Part shown: in pieces, positions 26,425 through 36,088 of the stretch
How the letters are laid out: every line of letters starts with the position of its first letter
Numbering within the stretch: position 1 is the stretch's first letter
DNA from: Paenibacillus glucanolyticus NBRC 15330
GTDB lineage: Bacteria; Bacillota; Bacilli; Paenibacillales; Paenibacillaceae
Assembly: GCF_004000885.1 (NCBI RefSeq)
Contig: NZ_BIMC01000001.1
Span: 372,001-436,000 of the forward strand
Length of the DNA: 64,000 nucleotides
Reading direction: 5' to 3'
Made by a program: the position numbers and the translations under genes
Notes under the pieces: generated by a model
Seen by the model: only the letters and a program-made list of their open reading frames with translations
The model's database searches: none
Told to the model about the DNA's origin: nothing

Positions 26425-26460
26425 ACAAAGCCCTGCGAGGTTCGCGGGGCTTTGTTTGTA
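26425..26460 (+). terminator. Intrinsic terminator of the M29 aminopeptidase gene
   Basis: 14-bp stem ACAAAGCCCTGCGA / TCGCGGGGCTTTGT (one G-T pair) followed by a short T-rich tail. Confidence 0.8.
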
Positions 26461-26556
26461 TATAGAAGACTAGACCTGAATCTTCTGTATTCCACAGCCA
26501 ATATTCAGTTGAACAGGCGGGTCGATCTTGTCATAGAATTTGTACTTTACTTATAC

Positions 26557-26570
26557 TGGAAGCGCTTTTA
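26557..26570 (+). promoter_or_regulatory. cre-like site upstream of the arabinanase
   Basis: TGGAAGCGCTTTTA agrees with the CcpA operator consensus TGWAANCGNTNWCA at most positions, including the central CG. Its place about 130 bp ahead of a hemicellulose-degrading gene fits carbon catabolite control. One or two mismatches keep this tentative. The rest of 26461-26700 is AT-rich with no other recognisable element. Confidence 0.45.
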
Positions 26571-26700
26571 TAATTTATAATAACATAAATCGATTTATAC
26601 TAACATGAAATAAATTTCAAACAAATCGGAGGTGATTTATTCTAGAAGTGTTTCACGGATTCGTTCTCTCTAATTCAGATTGAAAGGAAGGATATAACGA

Positions 26701-27651
26701 ATGAACAAGAAGAGAAAATGGCTTACTTCGCTTGTGCTTGCCATTGGGTTGTGCGTCACGGGCGCACAGTCGGCATTCGGCGCTTTCTGGAACCTTAGCG
26801 GTGATATTGTCGTTCACGATCCAACGATCATCAAGGAAGGGAATACATGGTACACCTTCTCAACAGGACAGGGCATTCAGCTGCTGAAATCCAGCAACGG
26901 CACGAACTGGACCAGGGCCAATCAGGTATTTTCCTCTCCGCTTTCCTGGTGGAAGACCTATGTACCGAATCAGAGCACGAATGATCTCTGGGCACCCGAT
27001 ATTGAATATTTCAACGGTCGTTACTGGCTCTATTATTCGATCTCGTCCTTCGGGTCCAACACATCCGCCATCGGCTTGACTTCGACAACCAGCATCACCT
27101 CAGGCAATTGGCGCGACGACGGTCTGGTTACACGGACGACATCATCTAACAACTATAATGCAATCGATCCCACCCTGACGATTGACAAGGACGGTAACCC
27201 TTGGCTCGCCTACGGTTCGTTCTGGAGCGGACTGAAGCTGACACGCGTGGATGCAAGCACGATGAAACCGACAGGCACGCTTTATTCCATTGCCTCACGT
27301 CCTAACAACGGCGGTGCCGTAGAAGCGCCAACGATCATCTACCGAAACGGTTACTATTATCTGTTTGCCTCCTTTGATTCCTGCTGTCAGGGCGTGAACA
27401 GCACTTATAAAATCGCTTATGGCCGTTCTGCCAATATCACGGGCCCTTACGTAGACAAGAACGGAACCAGCATGATGAACGGCGGCGGCACGATCATGGA
27501 CAGCGGCAATGCCGTCTGGAAGGGGCCCGGACACCAAGATGTGTATAACAACATCATCATTAGACATGCTTATGACGCAACGGACAACGGTACGCCGAAG
27601 CTGCTCATCAATGACCTGAACTGGGACGCCCAGGGCTGGCCTACTTATTGA
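26701..27651 (+). CDS. abnA: Secreted endo-alpha-1,5-L-arabinanase, GH43
   Basis: 316 residues with an N-terminal signal peptide ending near SAFG. Catalytic residues of the five-bladed propeller are in place: base Asp40 (VHDPTI), pKa-modulating Asp156 (NAIDPTL) and acid Glu208 (VEAPTI). Other GH43 arabinanase marks are LWAPDIEYFNGRYWLYYS, AYGSFWSGL, SFDSCCQG and GPGHQDVY. It hydrolyses internal alpha-1,5 bonds of arabinan outside the cell. No carbohydrate-binding module is attached. GAAAGGAAGG precedes the ATG. A cre-like site lies upstream. Confidence 0.93.
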   Translation: MNKKRKWLTSLVLAIGLCVTGAQSAFGAFWNLSGDIVVHDPTIIKEGNTWYTFSTGQGIQLLKSSNGTNWTRANQVFSSPLSWWKTYVPNQSTNDLWAPDIEYFNGRYWLYYSISSFGSNTSAIGLTSTTSITSGNWRDDGLVTRTTSSNNYNAIDPTLTIDKDGNPWLAYGSFWSGLKLTRVDASTMKPTGTLYSIASRPNNGGAVEAPTIIYRNGYYYLFASFDSCCQGVNSTYKIAYGRSANITGPYVDKNGTSMMNGGGTIMDSGNAVWKGPGHQDVYNNIIIRHAYDATDNGTPKLLINDLNWDAQGWPTY

Positions 27652-27683
27652 AGGTAAAGGGACAGAGCGTTTAATCATTGGAT

Positions 27684-27738
27684 AAAAAAATAACCTGCAA
27701 GAGCGCACGTTTGTTCAAGCGTCCACTCTTGCAGGTTA
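27684..27738 (-). terminator. Intrinsic terminator, leftward (second of two)
   Basis: Perfect 13-bp stem (27691-27703 with 27726-27738) followed on the minus strand by seven T. It backs up the terminator at 27803-27844 and may also mark the end of abnA from the left. Confidence 0.75.
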
Positions 27739-27800
27739 CGATTCTCCTATCGCTTTATCGGCTTCGATAGTGGAATGAATATCGATGAATCTCCTCATGT

Positions 27801-27844
27801 AAAAGAGGCCTTCACCCATGAATATGCTTGGGCGAAAGCCTCTT
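27801..27844 (-). terminator. Intrinsic terminator of the SLH protein gene
   Basis: AAGAGGC-TTC-CCC pairs with GGG-GAA-GCCTCTT, with a T tract on the minus strand. It lies just after the stop codon at 27862. Confidence 0.75.
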
Positions 27845-27861
27845 GTTCATTGAATAACTCG

Positions 27862-30800
27862 TTATTTCTCCACTTTCTCGAGCATGCGAAGAATCATCAT
27901 AACCGCTTCCGCGCGAGTCGCGGATTCAAGTGGAGCAAATCGGTTACCCGAGCGGCCATTCACGATACCGGCATCAACAGCAGCGGATATCTCCTTCTCT
28001 GCCCAGGCAGGAATGTTGCTATGATCTCGGAAGGAAGATTCCGCATCCCCCAAGCTCAGTCCCAGGTATCTCACAAGTATGACCGCCATCTCTGCACGGT
28101 TAACGGTTTGATTCGGACGGAATGAACGATCTTCGTATCCCTTCACGATACCTTCGGATACGGCCCATTGAACGGCTTCAAGCGCCCAAGGTCCGATGAG
28201 GGAACTATCTTTGAAGTTCAGCGTCGCGGAATTCCCGTGGCCCTCCATGGCTTTTGCCAGCATCACCATAAATTCAGCACGGGTTACCTGACGGTCCGGT
28301 CTGAAGGTCTGGTCCGGGTAACCTCCAACAATCTCAAGCTGAACGGCTTGTTCAATGGCTGACGCGGCCCAGTGTTCACCGATGTCCGTTAACCCTGCCG
28401 GCTTGGGATCGGGCTTCGTTGCTTCTGTCTCTTTAGCTTTACGATGAATGTTCAACTGATAGACCTTTGTCGCGCCATTCTCGGCTTGAACTACCAACCT
28501 CAGAATGTTATCCCCTTCCGTTAAGGCGATCAGCTGATCCGGCTTCACGGCTTCATCACCCAGAAGCACCTTGGCTCCGCTGTGCGCAGCGCCAACACGG
28601 AGCTGTACCGATTCGGCTTCCGTTTCAAGCCGATACTCCGTTGTATTCTGGTTGAACGCAGGAGATAGTTCTACCGCCTTGCCGCCAATGATCACTTCAA
28701 GGCCTTTCAGGTTTGTGTTGCCTGACCGTACGATGCCTCCGGAAGAATCTGAACCTGAAGATGGAGGATTCTCCGATGAAGGAATAACCGAAACGTTATA
28801 GGCACGGATTGCAGCCTGCAATACTATCACTGCATCCTCTACATCCTTGGCTGTGGCTTGATCCTGTTCCGCTACGACACTGGCACTCGCAATGGCAGTC
28901 CGTAAAGCGAATCGTGCGGCTGCCGGGTACTGGCCCGGCGATGAGCCTTCTTGGGTTTCATCGAGCCTTTGCTGTGCCAAAGCGATCCACCTTTTCAGCT
29001 CTCTTTTATCTACAGCTGCCGCCGGAGTTGTAACCGATTGATGAAGTCCATGGCTCTCTCCAGCCGCATTATAGGCTTTTACCGTAAAGTGATACAACGT
29101 ATCCGGCTCCAGGCTGGAGACGGTATGTGAATACACGTCGTTCGTCACGGTAACCACCGGTTCACTCCGACCATTCTGATAGACGCGATAGCCATCCACG
29201 CCATCAGGTGCATTCGCCTCCGGCCAGCCCAAGGTTACACTTATTGGCGTAATGTCCGTAACCTTCAACTCTCCGGATGACCATACAGGCGCACCCGAAA
29301 TGACCTCAGCATTCGTTGTAATCGTTAACCTGTCGCTTCGATCCGATTCGTTCCCTTGTTCATCCAGGGTAGTTACCTGGAATTCGTATACCGTGTCTGC
29401 CATCAGCCCTGTCGCTTCATACACACTCTCCGTTACAGTCGCTGTCTGCTGACCATTCTGATAGATATTGTAGCCCGCGACCTGCTGGTCCGGATGGTTC
29501 ACAGAATCCCAGCCCAACTGAACCGAGGAGGATGTCACTCGCAGTGCCTTCAGATTCGTCGGAGCAGGAAGCTCCCCGCCTTCGGTTGTGAATGACCAAA
29601 CATCCGATACGGTTCTCCCGCCGAATTCATCCTGTGCAAGAACATACCAGGAATACGTCGTCCCGTTCGATTGAAGCCCCGTCCATGGCTGCGTCACCTC
29701 TGCACCGCTGGCAACTTTCTGCGGTGCACCCAAAGCCGCTCCTTTCAGATGATTCACTTGAATCGAATCCGTTGCCACCCTTTTCAGCTTCGGCTCAAGA
29801 TCCAGATTCATCGTAAACTCGTCCACTCCTGGATTTGTATAATAATTGTACTTATCCAGGTATGGAGAATACGTATTCACGTAAATTTGATTGCTTTCCT
29901 TATCAAAATGCAGCAAGCGCAGATAGCCGCTGCCACCATCGGCATGTCCCTGGTAGTCCGCAAGCATCTGATAGACGGTTCTGTCCGGCGTACCGTCACC
30001 GTCATCATCCAGCTCATTCTTGAGCAGACTGGCTCCCGTGTAATGCCCGCTCAGAACAGCAACTACATTCGGGTTCGGGACGACCACTTCTTTGTATAAC
30101 TTGTTTCCTACACCGGAACGCGTTCCATTGGCAAGCATGTAATCATGGAAATTCAGAAACGCGATTCGGTCCGGGTACTCAGCCAGAACCTCATTCATCC
30201 ACTTTATGTCCTCGTCTTCGACTCCCCATCCCATATACATCATGATGTAGTCGTTGCCTTCGGCGGAGATGAGGTCGTAATGACCGCGATTATCCTTGTA
30301 GGAGCCACCGTAGTAAGGCTGATTCTTATAGCGGTCCTCTCCAAAATATTGACTGTAGGTCGTGTAATCCCAATCATAACTACCCACGTCATGATTACCG
30401 GCAAGCACGCCATGAGGCAAGTTTGCATTCTCCAGCATGTTCATATATCTGTCGGCTCGTTCCCACTGATATTGCGCCGTCGGATCATTTACGATGTCAC
30501 CGGTATGGAACAAATATTTAATATTCATATCATCCATGGAATCGACGATCCAGTCGAATTGTTTCTGTTGAATGTGCGGGTACAGCTCTGTCAAGAACTG
30601 GGTATCCGATACCCAGACAAAGGTATAGTCATAATCACCTCGGGTGGGAATTTCATCCTGTACGATGACATCCACCTGGTTGCTCCGCACGTAGTCAGCT
30701 GCGGCCAATTCTCCACGAAGCGTAAAATCATCTTCGGACTGGGCGATATGTTTCGTGATTTCCGTCCACTTGCTTGTATTGTAATTCCACGCGTACATCG

Positions 30801-33072
30801 TGACCTTGCGACCAGAAACGGTATGTCCTTCCCAGCCCACTTCGACGACGTCGCCTGGTTCGGCGGCTTGCTCCAGGTCAACCTCGAAGCGGATGTAAGG
30901 GAACTGGGATGTAGAATCCACGGTAACATATTGATCGTTGGACTCGGAGATGAGTTTCAATTCCTCTTCTGTCAATACGGTTTCGCCAGCCGGAAGCTTG
31001 ACCTTGGGCGGTTCTTCATCCGAAGCGTTCTTGGACAACTTCACTCGATCACCGCTTAACGAGTGATACGTATGCGCCTGATGGAAGGAAACCTCAAGCT
31101 CGTCATTCGATGGATCACTGACTTGAACCTTCAGCTCTGGCGAAAGCCCTGTTCCTGTCTCCTTATCCGCTGGTGACACCAAGACCGGTACATTCGGATG
31201 CTCCTGAGCAGTGTTAAACGTAACGGAGCGTTCCGAACTGTTGCCGATCTTATCCACTGCGCGAATCTCCAGCTTATGATCACCAGGTGCAAGCTCCGAT
31301 GATGAAGTCGCGTATGGCACCTCGATTAATCGACCGTCCAGTGTGACCTCCATACGATCCACGCCGGATACGTTATCCATAGCGGATACTTCGATCGGGA
31401 TGCTCCCCTTATAAGACTTTCCCTCTTCTACACTCACATTGATTTCCGGCCCATGATTATCGGACTGAACGGTGGCAGATACTCCAGACTGGCCCTTTAT
31501 GTTCAGTTGGACCGTATGCTGCCCGTCCGTGACTTGTGAGGTATCCCACGCATACGACAAAGCTTTTACCTTATCCGCCGGAATGTCAAAATAAAATTCA
31601 ACCAGCGGCAGAAACCGTCCGTCATCACCCAGATCATGAATCAGCGCAGGGTCGCTGTATCGCGGATCCCGTATCTCCGTTCCGTCTCCTAACAGAAGTC
31701 GTACATTTCGGGCATTGAAGTCATCCATGTTCCCAGCAGGCTTGTTATCCTCGAAGTAGGTTCGCTCATTGTCGCCTGCCCGAAGCGTTATTTCGTTAAT
31801 GCCGCTTGTCAGCCACTGGGGTTCAATCGGGACAGCGATCGTTCGATAGCCATCTATATTAGCCTCGGTCTTGTAGAGAACGTCCTTGCCGATGGTTACC
31901 GTGTTGATCCCATCATCGATACCATCCGCTTCAAATACAAAGTAGGCTGAGTGCTCCATGACAGGCACACCTTGAACCCTCTGTCCATCTATAAAAAGCT
32001 CCAGGTCGTTGGATTCCGCACCATTTGCGGCGCCCCGAATGTACGTTGTGCCGGTTACCGTTTGTTGATGATCCAGGTTCAATCTGGCGCTTGCTCCATT
32101 CCCTGTCAGATCGACCTCATACTTGGGGCTCTCCACTTCTTTAAACGTATTGGACACCGTGAAGAAATACTCCAGTTTACGGTGTCCCAGCAGTTCAAGA
32201 TAAGAGATCGTATGCCGGAAATCTTGCTTTCCTTCCTGGAGCTGAACGACCGTGTAATCATTTTGATCATCGACACGATAAGATAATGCCACAGAAGTGA
32301 CCATTCGCGCATCATGGGCCTCGGCAATTATCTCCAGATTATCTCCCGGCTCTACGTCCATGGCTGTCGTGCGGTTCGTCACGGTCGGTTCCTTCGTTAT
32401 ATCGATATGTACCGGCTCCGACGGCACCTCAGAATGCTGTAATGAACCCGGCGTTGCCAGATGCTCCAGTTGGGAGATCCGCTGCATCTTCAGGCTGCCG
32501 TCCTCAGGATATTTATAGAAGATCCCCAGATCAGGACCGTTATGGACTTCTCCGTCATTATAGAATGCAGACACGATCGGTCGCCCGGTGTTGGTCACTA
32601 CCATGAGCTCCCGCATGCGCGAATTGGACATACCACCTGAGAATATTTTCACCACATCGGTGTTCTCAGTCAGCTGGGTGCCATAGTTATTATTAAAATC
32701 GCCAATCGTTGATTTATTGTTCTGACCGTTAATAATCCAGAACACCAGCGTACCGCCGGCTGGAATGGTCACCTCATCAGGGACGTGCGCCCAGAGGGTG
32801 TCACTCTCCAAATAACGGTAGCGTATTTTGTAATTGCTGAAATCGATGGCCTGATCGGTATTGTTATACACTTCAATAAATTCGTATCCATCTGCAGTTC
32901 CAACATTTGTAGAATCAGGTACAAGTTCAGTAATTAACAGCTCCGGAACGGTATTGCCTGTAGCCAGCTGCTCGGCTGAAGCTTGTCCGATGCCAACGGT
33001 GAACGAGGCTGATAAGACGATACAGAGAATCAAGAAGCAGGAAATACATCGATTAAGGACGATCTTAGACAT
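27862..33072 (-). CDS. Giant SLH-anchored surface protein with lamin-tail, metallophosphoesterase and FN3 domains
   Basis: 1736 residues from the ATG with AGGAGG 6 nt upstream. Order: signal peptide (1-33); lamin-tail-like domain (about 40-180: LLITELVPDS, YEFIEVYNNTDQAID); beta-sandwich/Ig-like region (about 190-650); calcineurin-like metallophosphoesterase (about 815-1080) with SDTQF, FHTGDIVND, LAGNHDVG, LNFHD and SGHYTG, all metal ligands kept; two fibronectin type III repeats (about 1165-1350); helical FIVAR-like stretch; cadherin-like beta-sandwich (about 1450-1545); three SLH repeats (about 1560-1736). It sits on the cell wall through the SLH repeats and probably hydrolyses an extracellular phosphoester. 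Substrate unknown. It is a single-gene unit. Confidence 0.9.
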   Translation of the reverse strand: MSKIVLNRCISCFLILCIVLSASFTVGIGQASAEQLATGNTVPELLITELVPDSTNVGTADGYEFIEVYNNTDQAIDFSNYKIRYRYLESDTLWAHVPDEVTIPAGGTLVFWIINGQNNKSTIGDFNNNYGTQLTENTDVVKIFSGGMSNSRMRELMVVTNTGRPIVSAFYNDGEVHNGPDLGIFYKYPEDGSLKMQRISQLEHLATPGSLQHSEVPSEPVHIDITKEPTVTNRTTAMDVEPGDNLEIIAEAHDARMVTSVALSYRVDDQNDYTVVQLQEGKQDFRHTISYLELLGHRKLEYFFTVSNTFKEVESPKYEVDLTGNGASARLNLDHQQTVTGTTYIRGAANGAESNDLELFIDGQRVQGVPVMEHSAYFVFEADGIDDGINTVTIGKDVLYKTEANIDGYRTIAVPIEPQWLTSGINEITLRAGDNERTYFEDNKPAGNMDDFNARNVRLLLGDGTEIRDPRYSDPALIHDLGDDGRFLPLVEFYFDIPADKVKALSYAWDTSQVTDGQHTVQLNIKGQSGVSATVQSDNHGPEINVSVEEGKSYKGSIPIEVSAMDNVSGVDRMEVTLDGRLIEVPYATSSSELAPGDHKLEIRAVDKIGNSSERSVTFNTAQEHPNVPVLVSPADKETGTGLSPELKVQVSDPSNDELEVSFHQAHTYHSLSGDRVKLSKNASDEEPPKVKLPAGETVLTEEELKLISESNDQYVTVDSTSQFPYIRFEVDLEQAAEPGDVVEVGWEGHTVSGRKVTMYAWNYNTSKWTEITKHIAQSEDDFTLRGELAAADYVRSNQVDVIVQDEIPTRGDYDYTFVWVSDTQFLTELYPHIQQKQFDWIVDSMDDMNIKYLFHTGDIVNDPTAQYQWERADRYMNMLENANLPHGVLAGNHDVGSYDWDYTTYSQYFGEDRYKNQPYYGGSYKDNRGHYDLISAEGNDYIMMYMGWGVEDEDIKWMNEVLAEYPDRIAFLNFHDYMLANGTRSGVGNKLYKEVVVPNPNVVAVLSGHYTGASLLKNELDDDGDGTPDRTVYQMLADYQGHADGGSGYLRLLHFDKESNQIYVNTYSPYLDKYNYYTNPGVDEFTMNLDLEPKLKRVATDSIQVNHLKGAALGAPQKVASGAEVTQPWTGLQSNGTTYSWYVLAQDEFGGRTVSDVWSFTTEGGELPAPTNLKALRVTSSSVQLGWDSVNHPDQQVAGYNIYQNGQQTATVTESVYEATGLMADTVYEFQVTTLDEQGNESDRSDRLTITTNAEVISGAPVWSSGELKVTDITPISVTLGWPEANAPDGVDGYRVYQNGRSEPVVTVTNDVYSHTVSSLEPDTLYHFTVKAYNAAGESHGLHQSVTTPAAAVDKRELKRWIALAQQRLDETQEGSSPGQYPAAARFALRTAIASASVVAEQDQATAKDVEDAVIVLQAAIRAYNVSVIPSSENPPSSGSDSSGGIVRSGNTNLKGLEVIIGGKAVELSPAFNQNTTEYRLETEAESVQLRVGAAHSGAKVLLGDEAVKPDQLIALTEGDNILRLVVQAENGATKVYQLNIHRKAKETEATKPDPKPAGLTDIGEHWAASAIEQAVQLEIVGGYPDQTFRPDRQVTRAEFMVMLAKAMEGHGNSATLNFKDSSLIGPWALEAVQWAVSEGIVKGYEDRSFRPNQTVNRAEMAVILVRYLGLSLGDAESSFRDHSNIPAWAEKEISAAVDAGIVNGRSGNRFAPLESATRAEAVMMILRMLEKVEK

Positions 33073-33401
33073 GGAAAACCTCCTAGAAATGATTTGTTGA
33101 GCAATCAATTCAGTTTCCCAATTCTCCAGGTCTCCATGGGATCTCCAAATTTAAAATTAAAGCGTTTTCATCACAAGCTCCTTCACAACGCTCGATTCAG
33201 GTTGTCCCCTCGAGGAGTTGCGTTACCCCATCACCTCCTGAAATCAATAATTGCATATTCTACCCGGTTTTTAAACCACTTTATGTAAAATTTGATAAAT
33301 GATATATTAGTCCCGGTAGTCCCTTCCACCTCTAGTCACAGGGAACCATTTGTCAGGCATTCTTTACTATTAGATATGGACTTGGGCTCCATTTACTGCA
33401 C

Positions 33402-33435
33402 AAAAAAAAGACCCCGCGAATGATATCGCAGGATC
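33402..33435 (-). terminator. Terminator adjoining structured element A
   Basis: Minus-strand stem GATCCTGCGA / TCGCGGGGTC (two G-U pairs) followed by eight T. It starts 6 nt after the closing stem of the element at 33442-33622. Confidence 0.8.
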
Positions 33436-33441
33436 CTTATG

Positions 33442-33622
33442 AGTGGGAAGCGATTTGAAGTTCGTTATGCAGCAATTTTCCAATTGCTAGGGTGCCTTAC
33501 CTGAAAAGAATCGAAGAAATCTCGCTCTTCTTCTCCTTTTGCGAGTGTTCATGGCGAATCAACTGCCTTTCGGAATGACATCAAGTTCTTCCGTCCGTCG
33601 ATTGACAATACCACTTCCCACT
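33442..33622 (-). ncRNA. Candidate structured RNA, element A (unassigned family)
   Basis: Leftward ~181-nt element closed by AGTGGGAAG pairing with CTTCCCACT, immediately followed by an intrinsic terminator. Element B at 35904-36088 shares the closing stem, the block CCGAAAGG.NTTGAT...CCATGAA, the AAGGCACC/AAGACATCC segment, and the leader bases upstream of the stem. Inner hairpins differ in sequence but both copies keep pairing (GCAATT/AATTGC and GAAGAA/TTTCTTC here). I do not recognise a known riboswitch. It lies between the DUF1697 gene and the SLH gene. The remainder of 33073-33723 shows no gene. Confidence 0.6.
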
Positions 33623-33723
33623 TATTCTATATTTACCCGATCCTCAATAAACGAAACAACTCTCTTTCAAAACCATTATGTCTGAGCGTTGATTTCTCAT
33701 CGATGCGAGTTCGCCCCATTCAA

Positions 33724-34296
33724 CTATTGAGGCGGCTCATTCTGCATCTCCATGGCCAGCTGTGCCAGCTTGTTCATCGTTTTCCAATTCCGCATCGTGA
33801 CGGGTAGACTGAGCTTGGATAATTGCCCTGCCAGCTTGGAATTCCGGACGCTTTCCTTAAATAATAAATAGACCTCTTCACCTATCGCTTCAAAGGCTTC
33901 CTTGTCGTTCTCATAGTTCTTCAACTTCTCAACCTCTTCAACTGCAGGTACTTCTGGCAGCATGGCAACATACAGGCTTTCAAACTCTGAGGCTTCCTCG
34001 GCAAGGCGAATACGTTCTTCTGAGAAAGGACAATTCCGAATAATCCCTTCGATTTCCGAGGAGGTTCTGAGCAGCACCGGCACCGGGAAGCCAAACACTT
34101 CAAGTATGCCCTGCTCCATCTTTGCACGCAGAGCTGCTTTGGATTCCGCGGATTGAAACAGTACGTTTCCGCTCTGAATGTAGGTTTGTACATGGGTTAG
34201 CCCCATGCCCTCCAGCATCTTCCTTAAATCGGCCATTTTTATTTTATGGTGGCCGCCGACATTGATCCCTCGAAGCAGTGCAATGTAGATGGTCAT
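33724..34296 (-). CDS. DUF1697 family protein
   Basis: 190 residues, beginning IYIALLRGINVGGHHKIKMADLRKMLEGMGL with VQTYIQSGNVLFQS, the conserved opening of DUF1697. VLLRTSSEIEGIIRNCPF and the C-terminal TMRNWKTMNKLAQLA, including the near-invariant RNW motif, complete the match. Function unknown. The ATG overlaps the stop of the upstream porphyrin oxidase gene by 4 bp (ATGA), so translation is coupled, but no functional link between the two is known to me. Confidence 0.92.
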   Translation of the reverse strand: MTIYIALLRGINVGGHHKIKMADLRKMLEGMGLTHVQTYIQSGNVLFQSAESKAALRAKMEQGILEVFGFPVPVLLRTSSEIEGIIRNCPFSEERIRLAEEASEFESLYVAMLPEVPAVEEVEKLKNYENDKEAFEAIGEEVYLLFKESVRNSKLAGQLSKLSLPVTMRNWKTMNKLAQLAMEMQNEPPQ

Positions 34297-35699
34297 GTGT
34301 TTGCCTCCTGATTACGTTCCATAATCTGACCAGCCGTATTCTCACCATTCGCAATACAGTCCGGGATGCCTACCCCATAGTAAGAACATCCCGCAAGAAT
34401 CACGTTAGGATACGAATCTTTTAGTTTGCGCTCCAATGATTCTACAACCTGTCTGTGCTTCAAATGGTAATTCGGCATGTCGTCATGCCACTTCGTAACT
34501 TCACAGGAGACCGGCTCTGCCGTAATACCCAAGCTGCGGTTGATGTCCTCCATCCCGACCTGCTTCAATTCATCGTCCGTTAACCGGATTAACTCCTCAT
34601 AATGCGGATTGGAGCTCTTGTAGAACAATCTCATCAATAATCGCTTGTTCTCGGAGGTATGCTCCCATTTCCGACTGGTCCAGGTGCAGGCATCACACTT
34701 CAAATGTGTGCCTTTGCCCGTAATGAATCCTGTGCCATCATAAGGAAGTTCTTCATCTTGTATATCAAAAGCAAGATACACACTGATGAGGGATTTGGTA
34801 TACAGCTGATCGAAGTCTTCGTTAAGGTGTGGATCTTGCAGCAATTCCTTCGCAGATGAAGCCAGCGTGCTCAGCACAACATAATCGGCTTCAAGCTTTT
34901 CTCCGTTGGAGAGTGCAATTTCATAGCCATCAGCTAATTTCTTCAGCTTCGCTGCTGCCGTTCCTTTGTAAATCTCTGCTCCTGCTTGAGAAACCGTATC
35001 TTCCAGGGCATCAATCAAAGCCGAGACGCCGCCTTTGAAGGAGATGAATTTCTTGTTTCCCGCACCCAGATACTTCTGCTTATTCTCTGCGAGGCCGCCC
35101 ATGATGCTGCCATATGTATTTTTGTAATCAAGCAAATAGGGGAAGGTGGAGGCAATGGTCAAGTCATGAAGATCTCCGGAATACACCCCTGATATGACCG
35201 GAGCGATCTGCTTCTGCACAATCTCCTTGCCAAGAAATGCTTCAAGAAACTCCCCCAGCGAATCATCCCTGGTGAATGTCTCATTGGGCGTGTAATAATC
35301 TTTGAGCGCCACTACCTTCCCCTCCGCGGATACGAGCTCACTTTCGGCCAGCGACCTCAGGCTAAGCGGTATACCAAACACACTCTCGTCCGGAATTTTC
35401 TTCAGTCCCTCGCTTGTGTAAATAAAAGAGGTTCCCGTGGCATTATACACAACCTGATCCGTTAGCTGAAGCTCCTCCAAGAGCGGTGCCACATTCGTTT
35501 TTCGGGACACGATGGAATCCGCGCCGGTTTCCATAATAAACTCGCCATTCTGAACGGTTCGAATTTTCCCTCCAAGCGTTTCGCTTGCCTCAATAAGCAC
35601 CAGATTCATCTCCTGATGACGAAGCTTTAACTCTTTTTGCAGGTAGTATAAGGTTGAAAGTCCGGTAATGCCGCCGCCGATCACTACTATAGTTGTCAC
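34293..35699 (-). CDS. hemY: Protoporphyrinogen/coproporphyrinogen oxidase
   Basis: 468 residues from GTG 35699 with GAGGTG 6 nt upstream; the frame also has a GTG at 35708 inside that site. FAD-binding dinucleotide fold VVIGGGITGLSTLYYL, then ASETLGGKIRTV and METGADSIVSRK, QIAPVISGVYSGDLHDLTIASTFPYL in the middle and AGCSYYGVGIPDCIANGENTA at the C-terminus are HemY/CgoX hallmarks. In Gram-positive bacteria this enzyme oxidises coproporphyrinogen III in the coproporphyrin-dependent heme route. It is not beside hemE or hemH here, which is unusual for Bacillus relatives and may indicate a second copy. Confidence 0.93.
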   Translation of the reverse strand: MTTIVVIGGGITGLSTLYYLQKELKLRHQEMNLVLIEASETLGGKIRTVQNGEFIMETGADSIVSRKTNVAPLLEELQLTDQVVYNATGTSFIYTSEGLKKIPDESVFGIPLSLRSLAESELVSAEGKVVALKDYYTPNETFTRDDSLGEFLEAFLGKEIVQKQIAPVISGVYSGDLHDLTIASTFPYLLDYKNTYGSIMGGLAENKQKYLGAGNKKFISFKGGVSALIDALEDTVSQAGAEIYKGTAAAKLKKLADGYEIALSNGEKLEADYVVLSTLASSAKELLQDPHLNEDFDQLYTKSLISVYLAFDIQDEELPYDGTGFITGKGTHLKCDACTWTSRKWEHTSENKRLLMRLFYKSSNPHYEELIRLTDDELKQVGMEDINRSLGITAEPVSCEVTKWHDDMPNYHLKHRQVVESLERKLKDSYPNVILAGCSYYGVGIPDCIANGENTAGQIMERNQEANT

Positions 35700-35867
35700 T
35701 ATATACACCTCAATTATGTAGGTTCTTTACAATCTCATCCATGTTACTTACCATTGTATCCAATTCATAAGTATATCATAGAAGCAGTCCATCGAATGCC
35801 GCCATTCCCTCAATATTGTGAACAGTCTTTTCAGCAAAAGATCAGCATATCCAGCTGGGATGCAACG

Positions 35868-35902
35868 AAAAAAACTCCACGAGATGCCTCGCAGAGTTTT
35901 TT
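35868..35902. terminator. Terminator adjoining structured element B
   Basis: AAAAAACTC..CGA pairs with TCG..GAGTTTTTT; U-runs occur on both strands. It lies directly after the closing stem of element B on the minus strand. Confidence 0.8.
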
Positions 35903-35903
35903 A

Positions 35904-36088
35904 AAGTGGGAAGCGGTTATTACCGTTCACAAACCATCATTACATTACTTAGGATGTCTTCGGAATAATTCAGGCGGTGCCTTCCTTATTCCTCGTTATA
36001 TGCTTCATGGGTATCAAGTCCTTTCGGTAATTCCGACTTTAACAGTCTTGTTATCCGTCTGGTGTTGATGTGACTCCACTTCCCACTT
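35904..36088 (-). ncRNA. Candidate structured RNA, element B (same family as element A)
   Basis: Leftward ~185-nt element closed by the 10-bp stem AAGTGGGAAG / CTTCCCACTT and followed within a few bases by a terminator. It shares conserved blocks with the element at 33442-33622: closing stem, CCGAAAGG.NTTGAT, CCATGAA, and the tata-rich leader before the stem. An inner hairpin GGAATAA / TTATTCC is specific to this copy. It lies between relP and hemY, about 170 nt from the hemY start, so it could be an attenuator or an independent small RNA. The remaining bases of 35700-36157 contain nothing else I recognise. Confidence 0.6.

Noticed and set aside
30145..31059. 304-codon open frame on the plus strand
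   Set aside because: Exactly antisense to the metallophosphoesterase part of the SLH protein, which has clear motifs; the antisense translation is hydrophobic but unlike any family.
35904..36088. T-box riboswitch
   Set aside because: Although a leader-terminator layout is present, the AGGGUGGNACCGCG antiterminator sequence and the specifier-loop signatures are absent, and the nearby genes are not tRNA-synthetase or amino-acid genes.
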